Below are positions 15,450-20,492 of a stretch of 20,492 nucleotides of DNA, piece by piece. Made by a program: the position numbers and the translations under genes. Source of the stretch: JAWLFI01 sp964626595 (GTDB lineage: Bacteria > Bacteroidota > Bacteroidia > Chitinophagales > Saprospiraceae); NCBI GenBank assembly GCA_964626595.1, contig CAZVFU010000040.1:1-20492 (forward strand). The letters are read 5' to 3'. How positions within the stretch are numbered: the first letter of the stretch is position 1; each line of letters begins with the position of its first letter. Below the pieces are notes generated by a model, which worked only from the letters and a program-made list of their open reading frames with translations, was not told the DNA's origin and made no database searches.

Positions 15450-16427
15450 ATGAGTTCTAGCTCACCTATTCGGGATTTTACCGATCGATATTTTTTACAC
15501 TTTAATGCGGCTTCACTCATAGATGCAGCGGATGCCTACGAAGATCTGTTGAAACAGGACGGCAAAATGATGATTACATTAGCCGGGGCCATGAGTACAG
15601 CTGAACTGGGGAAAATCCTGGCGGAAATGATACGACAAGATAAAGTCCATTTCATTTCCTGTACTGGAGCCAACCTAGAGGAAGACATCATGAACCTCGT
15701 CGCCCATGATCATTATGAACGCATTCCAAACTACCGCGACCTGACCCCTGAACAGGAGCGTGTATTGCTCGACCGGGGTCTCAACCGAGTTACAGACACT
15801 TGCATTCCGGAGGAGGAGGCTTTTCGCCGCATCCAAAAGCATATTTTTAAGCTCTGGAAAAAAGCGGATAGCGAGGGAAAGTCTAAGCTACCTCATGAGT
15901 ATCTATACGAGCTCTTACAAAATGAAACGCTGAGTCCCTATTACCAAATCCCGGTTGAGGACAGTTGGATGTTGGCTGCTGCTGAGAAAAATCTTCCGAT
16001 TGTAGTTCCCGGCTGGGAAGATAGTACGCTGGGTAACATCTTTGCCTCTTATTGTTTAAAAGGAGAGTTGAAATCCAGTACGATGAAATCGGGCATAGAT
16101 TACATGCAGTTTCTTGCCCATTGGTATCGTAAAGAAGCCCTGCCAAATGGCGTTGGGTTTTTCCAGATAGGCGGAGGAATCGCTGGAGATTTTCCGATTT
16201 GTGTAGTCCCGATGCTCTATCAAGACCTGGAAGAAGAGGAAACCCCCTTTTGGAGCTATTTTTGTCAAATTTCGGATTCTACAACCTCATTCGGATCTTA
16301 TTCAGGTGCTGTACCCAATGAAAAAATTACGTGGGGAAAGTTAGATGCTGATACGCCGCGGTTTATTATTGAGTCTGATGCGACTATTGTTGCACCACTG
16401 ATGTTTGCCCGTATTCTCGGCATGTGA
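15450..16427 (+). CDS. Deoxyhypusine-synthase-like protein (probable homospermidine synthase)
   Basis: This protein of 325 residues belongs to the deoxyhypusine synthase (DHS) family, NAD-dependent aminobutyl transferases that form an enzyme-lysine imine. It keeps the NAD-loop pattern SCTGANLEED (70-79; human TAGGVEED), FQIGGGIAGDFP (238-249), and the active-site motif NEKITWGK with E291, W295 and the catalytic lysine K297, matching human E323, W327 and K329. Bacteria have no eIF5A, so a polyamine acceptor is more likely: putrescine plus an aminobutyl donor giving homospermidine, as known for related bacterial enzymes. It is the last gene of the arginine-to-putrescine operon, which supports this. 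The donor, and whether the product is homospermidine or another triamine, remain inference. Confidence 0.85.
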   Translation: MSSSSPIRDFTDRYFLHFNAASLIDAADAYEDLLKQDGKMMITLAGAMSTAELGKILAEMIRQDKVHFISCTGANLEEDIMNLVAHDHYERIPNYRDLTPEQERVLLDRGLNRVTDTCIPEEEAFRRIQKHIFKLWKKADSEGKSKLPHEYLYELLQNETLSPYYQIPVEDSWMLAAAEKNLPIVVPGWEDSTLGNIFASYCLKGELKSSTMKSGIDYMQFLAHWYRKEALPNGVGFFQIGGGIAGDFPICVVPMLYQDLEEEETPFWSYFCQISDSTTSFGSYSGAVPNEKITWGKLDADTPRFIIESDATIVAPLMFARILGM

Positions 16428-16470
16428 TTTCTCTTCGACTAGCATAAGTTATGTTTATGAAACCAAAAAA

Positions 16471-16498
16471 GCCGATACGGCCCGGAGGCCGCATCGGT
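16471..16498. terminator. Bidirectional terminator between polyamine operon and ssb
   Basis: The arms GCCGATACGGCC (16471-16482) and GGCCGCATCGGT (16487-16498) pair, with one mismatch and one G-U pair, around the loop CGGA. On the minus strand a run of six T follows, so it is strong for the ssb at 16528. On the plus strand only CTTTAG follows, so it is weaker for the polyamine operon. Confidence 0.8.
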
Positions 16499-16527
16499 CT
16501 TTAGAAAACCCTTAGAATGCTTATGCC

Positions 16528-16875
16528 TTAGGCAGCTTTCTTCTTGGGGCTGATTTTGAGAAATTCGCTAGTCAACACTTCTGTCACATATACTTTGCGA
16601 CCTTCCGCGTTTTCATACGATCTCGATTTCAACTTGCCGTGGATGACCACTTGTTCTCCCTTATGAAGAATTTCGTTCATCACCTCAGCGAGTTTACCCC
16701 AGACAACAATATTGTGCCATTCTGTTTTTTCCTGACGTTCCCCGTTCTTATCTGTATAATAATCACTGGTAGCCAGAGAAAATCGACACATCGTGTTGCC
16801 ACTGTCGAAGGTTTTCAATTCCGGATCTTGTCCAAGACGTCCGATTAACTGTACTTGATTGTTCAAGCTTTTCAT
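16528..16875 (-). CDS. Single-stranded DNA-binding protein, second paralogue
   Basis: This OB-fold protein of 115 residues binds single-stranded DNA. The start LNNQVQLIGRLGQDPELK, then EKTEWHNIVVWGKLAE and KGEQVVIHGKLKSRSYE, are a clear SSB fold that fills almost the whole protein. There is no disordered linker and no acidic tip. Instead it ends in basic KKKAA, so it cannot recruit partners as standard SSB does. It is monocistronic: a terminator follows, and a 288-base region with an ordered repeat array precedes it. The leader directly before the ATG is shared with the TonB receptor gene. A condition-specific SSB (stress or DNA uptake) is a guess. Confidence 0.88.
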   Translation of the reverse strand: MKSLNNQVQLIGRLGQDPELKTFDSGNTMCRFSLATSDYYTDKNGERQEKTEWHNIVVWGKLAEVMNEILHKGEQVVIHGKLKSRSYENAEGRKVYVTEVLTSEFLKISPKKKAA

Positions 16876-16877
16876 AA

Positions 16878-16910
16878 CTGTACATTTTGTGTCCGTGCTT
16901 GTTGATTATA
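16878..16910 (-). promoter_or_regulatory. Leader element of ssb shared with the TonB receptor gene
   Basis: On the minus strand TATAATCAA, six bases, CGGACAC, AAAATGTACAG and then TT lead into the ATG at 16875. The blocks and their order match 3922-3949. The ATG inside AAAATGTACAG is out of frame with ssb, so that block is leader, not coding. Confidence 0.5.
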
Positions 16911-16956
16911 TTGCGGCACAGACGGTGAAATAATTAAATATTGCCGATCGACAGTA

Positions 16957-16964
16957 CAAATATG
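16957..16964 (-). promoter_or_regulatory. Candidate -7 box of the second ssb
   Basis: CATATTTG on the minus strand differs from TAnnTTTG in one base. No TTG lies at -33. If used, it gives a leader of about 75 bases, and the repeat array at 16991-17030 falls at about -40 to -80, where an activator would bind. Confidence 0.3.
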
Positions 16965-16990
16965 AAGCAGGAACGCCTAATTAAGCGTAA

Positions 16991-17030
16991 TGTAATCGTC
17001 TGTATACGTTTGTAAACGCTTACATACGGT
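16991..17030 (-). repeat. Four helix-phased 10-bp tandem repeats upstream of ssb
   Basis: Read on the minus strand the units are ACCGTATGTA, AGCGTTTACA, AACGTATACA and GACGATTACA. C3, G4, T7 and A10 are the same in all four, and most other positions agree in three. The exact 10-base period places each unit on the same side of the helix, as expected for cooperative protein binding. The surrounding bases do not continue the pattern. Confidence 0.6.
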
Positions 17031-17163
17031 TAGGTGAGGAATAATATTCGATATCTCGCTCACGTTTTTACCTCTAAAGATCTAGTTGCGAGCATTTTAA
17101 GTCTAAATGATGGAAAGGTAGTAGTTTACAAACTTTGAATTCTTTTTAGTAAAGCATGTGAAA

Positions 17164-18537
17164 TTATAATTTCTCTAATGACTCCAACATCGTAGGAATC
17201 AGTTCAGCTACCGTCGGATGCGGCTGGACGGAATCTCTAAGTTGTGTATAAGTCATACCGGCATACATCGCATTCACAATGCCGGCAATCACCTCATCAC
17301 CGCCCGTTCCGAGGACAGTCGCGCCCAAAAAAGTTTTTCTATCCGCATCAATCACAACACTCATGAACCCATGCGTTTCGCCCTTCTCTTTTGCTCTTGC
17401 CACCCTGCTCATTGGATAATAACCGTATAAAACATTGCGCCCGCTCTGCCGAGCTTGCTCCTTAGTCATACCCACCCGGCCCAGAGGAGGATCGACAAAT
17501 AAACCGTAAGTCATGATCCGATCAGAAACGCTGCGGCCACCCTGCTCAAAAAGATTGGAGGAGACGATTTCAAAATCATTGTAAGCTGTATGCGTAAAGG
17601 CTCCTTTGCCGTTGCAGTCCCCTAAAGCAAATATACCCTCCACCTCTGTTTGCAGGCGGTCATTCACCTCAATAAATCCGCGATCATCCATAGAAATCCC
17701 GGTTTTTTCCAGATCCAAAAACGAGGTGTTAGGCCGTCGACCTACCGCCAAGAGTAAATGGCTCCCTTTTACCTCTTGTTTTCCAAGATCCCCGCAATCC
17801 ATTTTAGCTATAATCTCTCCCCGGTCTCCTTTTTCGGCTGTCATGCACTCCGAACCCAGCCGAAACTCAATGCCCTCCAACTCCATAAACTCCTGAATGG
17901 CCGCACTGGTCTGCCCATCTTCACGTCCTATAATCCGGTCATTTCGCTCAATTATCGTAACCTTTGATCCAAATCGTCGAAACATTTGACCAAACTCCAA
18001 ACCAATATAGCTGCCACCCACTATTAATAAATGCTCAGGCACTTCTTCCAACTCCAATATACTTTGGTTGTCGAGAAAGGGCACATCCTCATAACCGGGC
18101 GGCACAAAAGGACGTCCACCTACATTAATATGTATATGCTCAGCAGTCATTTGCTCACCATTTACTTCCACCACCTTACGACCAACGAATTTGCCGGCAC
18201 CCCGAAAAAATGAGATATATTCATTATCCTCCACACCTTCGGTAATCCCATCCACTGACTTTTGAATAAGCGCATCTTTTCGAGCTTTAATCTTACTCAT
18301 ATCCACCTTCGCTCCCTCTGGAATCAATATTCCCAGTTCCTCACCGTGCTGCGCATCCCACATCCGTCGGGCACTCGATACATACGCTTTAGTAGGAGTA
18401 CAACCGGTATTGAGGCAAGTGCCACCCAGATGCTCTTTTTCAATAAAAGCAACGGACTTTTTTTCCTTCGCATACCGAAAAGCCAAAGGGGTACCCGCCT
18501 GTCCGGAACCTATTATAATCGCATCAAATTTTCTCAT
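17164..18537 (-). CDS. MerA-like FAD-dependent disulfide oxidoreductase
   Basis: This 457-residue flavoprotein belongs to the dihydrolipoamide dehydrogenase/mercuric reductase/glutathione reductase family. It has the FAD site GSGQAG (10-15), the redox disulfide C41 and C46 in GGTCLNTGCTPTKA, an NAD(P) Rossmann motif LLIVGGSYIGLEFG (about 170), the second FAD motif GIFALGDCNG, and the catalytic His-Glu pair H440 and E445 in QPHPTVAE. It lacks both the N-terminal metal-binding domain and the C-terminal cysteine pair of true MerA, so mercury reduction is unlikely despite the usual mercuric reductase label. The 2-oxo-acid dehydrogenase genes expected with Lpd are absent. It follows the TauE/SafE permease by 33 bases, probably in one operon. 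The physiological substrate is unknown. Confidence 0.85.
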   Translation of the reverse strand: MRKFDAIIIGSGQAGTPLAFRYAKEKKSVAFIEKEHLGGTCLNTGCTPTKAYVSSARRMWDAQHGEELGILIPEGAKVDMSKIKARKDALIQKSVDGITEGVEDNEYISFFRGAGKFVGRKVVEVNGEQMTAEHIHINVGGRPFVPPGYEDVPFLDNQSILELEEVPEHLLIVGGSYIGLEFGQMFRRFGSKVTIIERNDRIIGREDGQTSAAIQEFMELEGIEFRLGSECMTAEKGDRGEIIAKMDCGDLGKQEVKGSHLLLAVGRRPNTSFLDLEKTGISMDDRGFIEVNDRLQTEVEGIFALGDCNGKGAFTHTAYNDFEIVSSNLFEQGGRSVSDRIMTYGLFVDPPLGRVGMTKEQARQSGRNVLYGYYPMSRVARAKEKGETHGFMSVVIDADRKTFLGATVLGTGGDEVIAGIVNAMYAGMTYTQLRDSVQPHPTVAELIPTMLESLEKL

Positions 18538-18570
18538 AATCGCTTTTTAAATGTCAACAAAAAACGCTGT

Positions 18571-19428
18571 TTACATAAGTGTATACAACATAAAAGCACC
18601 CAGAACCATAAAAACCCAGGCTATCGCCACTTTCATTTTATCCTCAGAAATCACTTTTTGAAGCCTGGGACCTAATTGCCCACCGATAATAACACCCGGA
18701 ACCGTATAAATGACAATATTCAGTACCCGAGTATAAACCGCTTCACCGGCGTGCACAAATTCATACACATGACCAACTGAAGCCACTGCCACGGTGATCA
18801 CAACTACAAAAATAGAGGTAGCTACTGCAACAGGCGTGGGAACTTTACAGCGCGCCACCAAGTGGTACTCCTGAAGTTCAGCTAACCCCACTGAAATCAT
18901 GCCCACAAAGGCTCCACCAATGGCAGCAAAACTGCGCCCCATATTCTTATTGCAAACCGTATATTTATAAGTTTGTCCCGTACTGTCCGTCAAGGTCGAC
19001 TCGTAATCATCTTTAAATTCCTCAATGTGCTCCAATTCTCTTTTAGCGCGTTCCTCCTTTCGCCAGGCATTGTACAATTGGAATCCAATAGCTACAAGAC
19101 CAACAGCAAAAATTGCCTTTAAAACTATGGATGGAATGGCATCCGCATAGTAAGAGCCCACGATGGCAGCCGGCACCGAAAACACCAGTAGCTGCCCGGC
19201 CAACGAAAAGTCGATCAGCCTTGCCCTAATATACGCAATTAACCCACTCGAAAAGCCAAATAGCTCCGTTATCAAAGCCGCCCCCACAGCCATCTTTGGG
19301 TCCAACTTGAGGGCCAAAATAAACAAAGGGGAAAAAAAGACCGCTCCCCCAACCCCACTGCTCATCGCAATAGTAGCGATAACTATACTTATCGGAAGCA
19401 AATACCAAAACTCAAGCGTTAGTTCCAT
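18571..19428 (-). CDS. TauE/SafE family membrane permease
   Basis: This inner-membrane protein of 285 residues belongs to the TauE/SafE (DUF81) family, linked to export or uptake of sulfite, sulfoacetate and other small organosulfur or carboxylate anions. It shows the family N-terminus with SGVGGAVFFSPLFILAL, where a glycine-rich re-entrant turn follows the first helix, and a second half with GGAFVGMISVGLAE and PGVIIGGQLGPRLQ: two repeats of about four helices. A hydrophilic loop of about 45 residues (roughly 120-165, rich in Glu, Arg, Asp and Lys) separates the halves. It leads the two-gene operon with the disulfide oxidoreductase, so redox or sulfur handling is plausible but unproven. The ATG at 19428 lies ten bases after a candidate promoter. 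Confidence 0.88.
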   Translation of the reverse strand: MELTLEFWYLLPISIVIATIAMSSGVGGAVFFSPLFILALKLDPKMAVGAALITELFGFSSGLIAYIRARLIDFSLAGQLLVFSVPAAIVGSYYADAIPSIVLKAIFAVGLVAIGFQLYNAWRKEERAKRELEHIEEFKDDYESTLTDSTGQTYKYTVCNKNMGRSFAAIGGAFVGMISVGLAELQEYHLVARCKVPTPVAVATSIFVVVITVAVASVGHVYEFVHAGEAVYTRVLNIVIYTVPGVIIGGQLGPRLQKVISEDKMKVAIAWVFMVLGAFMLYTLM

Positions 19429-19438
19429 AAACTCTTTT

Positions 19439-19470
19439 CAAAATAATGCCCTCTATCCGCTGACTCTCAA
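19439..19470 (-). promoter_or_regulatory. Candidate promoter of the TauE-oxidoreductase operon
   Basis: TTG (19468-19470, minus strand) and TTATTTTG (19439-19446, one base off TAnnTTTG) are separated by 21 bases. The predicted leader is only about five bases before the ATG at 19428. Confidence 0.4.
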
Positions 19471-19652
19471 CTCATCTACTCAGACACACATATTGCTACA
19501 ACGAACAGCACGCTATTGCCTTACGGAAATCACCCCTTAATCCTAAATTGATCGCAGTTCGCTTGTGTGACTATCATTTTTAGGGGCCTCCGCCGCCTCG
19601 AGAGGCGGCGGCGCTACGCTACGCCACTCGTTCAGATTCTCCCCTCCGTCCC

Positions 19653-19678
19653 AAAAAGGTCTCCAAAAAGACCTTTTT
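19653..19678. terminator. Terminator-like hairpin inside island C
   Basis: The arms AAAAAGGTCT (19653-19662) and AGACCTTTTT (19669-19678) are perfectly complementary around CCAAAA. On the plus strand six T close the stem; on the minus strand five. This is a bidirectional intrinsic-terminator shape, though no gene ends directly at it. Confidence 0.55.
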
Positions 19679-19846
19679 TGTGACTCCGGGGCTTCACTCG
19701 GCCCTGCGCGCCCTGGCGGCCGCTTGGTCTCCCGGCGCAAGGCCGGGGATGGCTCCGCATCGCTAGTCCGGCCGACCCCAAAGCTCCTACGGAGCGAAGG
19801 CGGGGCTTCGCCGACGAAGCACAGAGTGCGAAGGTGGCAGTTTCAG

Positions 19847-19880
19847 CCCTGTGGAACACACGCTACGCTATTCCACAGGG
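19847..19880. repeat. Perfect 10-bp inverted repeat with 14-base loop
   Basis: The arms CCCTGTGGAA (19847-19856) and TTCCACAGGG (19871-19880) enclose a 14-base loop, the same loop length as the hairpin at 6599-6640. No T-run follows on either strand. Confidence 0.65.
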
Positions 19881-19890
19881 TAAACCTAAA

Positions 19891-19922
19891 AAAAGGGCGC
19901 CCCCTCGCGGAAACGCCCTTTT
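19891..19922 (-). terminator. Intrinsic terminator of the T9SS cargo gene
   Basis: On the minus strand AAAAGGGCG, a 14-base loop and CGCCCTTTT form a perfect nine-base stem that runs on into more T. It lies 27 bases after the stop codon at 19950, so it ends the transcript of the secreted protein. Confidence 0.8.
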
Positions 19923-19949
19923 GTCTGTAATCTAAAAAAGGATGTGAGC

Positions 19950-20492
19950 CTACTGCCCGACGACTACCATCTTCTTAGTAGCCTTGAAATCACCACTTCG
20001 CAACTCGTAGTAATAAACTCCTTGAGCAGGAATGATTCGTCGGGAAATTACCTCCTCATTATACCCGCGCTTGTAGTCATTTTCTATCGTGTGGATGACC
20101 TGCCCATTTCCGCTATAAAACGTTAAGCTGGCCTGCCCCCCCTCCGGAAGCACAAACCCAACAACCGTTCTACTCTCGAACGGATTTGGTACATTTTGGT
20201 ACAAAGCAAATTCTTTCGCTGTACCATCTACAAATCGTAAGTCTACGGTTCGTACATCATTGCTCACATATGCCTCAGTAGCTGTAATCTCACTTGTTAA
20301 CTCTATCGCTTCGCTCAATCGAACATCCTGGTCAGCTTTCAAGCTTACCGTGAAAAGAACTTCATCAGCATCTACATTCACAGCTTCCACTGCATTCCAG
20401 CTCATCGTCATCTGACCCGCAAATACACCGTAGTTTGACTTACTCACATCTAATGCACCGGCCTCAACACCTTCTACAGCTAAACCATTAAG
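19950..20492 (-). CDS. C-terminal part of a T9SS-secreted protein (5' end outside window)
   Basis: The reading frame stays open to the window edge, so only the last 180 residues are seen. The GTG at 20447 is internal, not a start. Residues from about FALYQNVPNPF to the C-terminal KKMVVVGQ form a type A T9SS sorting domain: YQNVPNPF, then FVLPEGGQASLTFYSGNGQVIHTIE, GYNEEVISRR and GVYYYELRSGDFKATKKM. This wording is typical of large secreted proteins of the Saprospiria. The preceding segment (SWNAVEAVNVDADEVLFTVSLKADQDVRLSEAIELTSEITATEAY) resembles a cohesin-like beta-sandwich domain, by pattern only. The passenger function cannot be told from this end. The gene is followed by a strong terminator. 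Confidence 0.85.
   Translation of the reverse strand, partial: LNGLAVEGVEAGALDVSKSNYGVFAGQMTMSWNAVEAVNVDADEVLFTVSLKADQDVRLSEAIELTSEITATEAYVSNDVRTVDLRFVDGTAKEFALYQNVPNPFESRTVVGFVLPEGGQASLTFYSGNGQVIHTIENDYKRGYNEEVISRRIIPAQGVYYYELRSGDFKATKKMVVVGQ

Larger units (their letters stand above)
19582..19880. repeat. GC-rich multi-hairpin island C
   Basis: The gap 19429-19949 holds the TauE promoter, this island and a terminator. Perfect or near-perfect hairpins stand at 19590-19611 (arms CCGCCGCCTC/GAGGCGGCGG, loop GA), 19653-19678, 19783-19795 (GCTCC/GGAGC), 19805-19820 (GCTTCG/CGAAGC) and 19847-19880. The word CGCTACGCTA occurs at 19612-19621 and again as part of a hairpin loop at 19861-19870. GACTCCGG, four bases, TCACTCGGCCC (19682-19704) matches island B, and GATGGCTCC with TCCGGCCG (19748-19773) repeats another part of it. 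Open frames on both strands show no protein signature. I see a composite of repeats, possibly transcribed from the gene on its right if the terminator leaks. Confidence 0.6.

Noticed and set aside
15450..16427. Genuine deoxyhypusine synthase acting on eIF5A
   Set aside because: The neighbours are bacterial and the window is clearly Bacteroidota; bacteria lack eIF5A, and the operon context points to free polyamines.
16991..17030. CRISPR array
   Set aside because: The units are 10 bases in direct tandem with no spacers, and no cas gene is present.
17164..18537. True mercuric reductase
   Set aside because: The C-terminal cysteine pair and NmerA domain are missing and no mer genes are nearby.
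19543..19859. Open frames of 65 and 75 codons on the minus strand in island C
   Set aside because: They run through several hairpins, have Arg/Pro/Gly-rich composition expected from GC-rich non-coding DNA, and show no signal peptide or domain.

Overview
The window reads as chromosomal DNA of a Bacteroidota bacterium, most likely near the Saprospiria/Lewinella group (lineage is inference). The signs are two secreted proteins with type IX secretion (T9SS) C-terminal sorting domains, the gliding genes gldD and gldE beside mutY and ssb, a FecA-like TonB-dependent receptor, -7 promoter boxes of the Bacteroidota form TAnnTTTG, and weak Shine-Dalgarno sequences. Genes are AT-leaning, while three intergenic stretches are sharply GC-rich and full of hairpins.

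Layout. 1-1188: a GC-rich repeat remnant, then an Omp28-like T9SS cargo protein on the + strand. 1275-13019: a long minus-strand block. In transcription order it holds a SPOR-like protein and rodA; tgt and an LptF/LptG permease; an ECF sigma factor with a textbook promoter; mutY, an SSB, gldE and gldD; and a TonB-dependent receptor. A GC-rich hairpin island lies between mutY and ssb. 13178-16427: a compact + strand polyamine operon (arginine decarboxylase, agmatinase, deoxyhypusine-synthase-like protein) ending at a bidirectional terminator. 16528-19428: minus strand again, with a second SSB that has an elaborate upstream region, a MerA-like flavin disulfide oxidoreductase and a TauE/SafE permease. 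19429-19949: a 521-base gene-free stretch with the largest GC-rich island. 19950-20492: the C-terminal end of a large T9SS-secreted protein that continues past the window.

How the genes work together. gldE/gldD serve gliding and T9SS function, which fits the T9SS cargo at both ends. rodA, the SPOR-like protein and the LPS-type permease are envelope genes. The polyamine operon turns arginine into agmatine, then putrescine, then probably homospermidine or a related triamine, because bacteria lack the eIF5A target of true deoxyhypusine synthase.

The most unusual points are: (1) three GC-rich islands sharing sequence blocks, which look like a degenerate dispersed repeat family; (2) two distant genes, the TonB receptor and the second ssb, sharing a near-identical leader directly before their start codons; (3) four helix-phased 10-bp repeats upstream of that ssb; (4) two SSBs that both lack the usual C-terminal partner-binding tip; (5) -7 boxes placed so close to some start codons that leaderless or very short-leader mRNAs are predicted. 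I found no mobile element with a transposase, CRISPR array, tRNA or rRNA.
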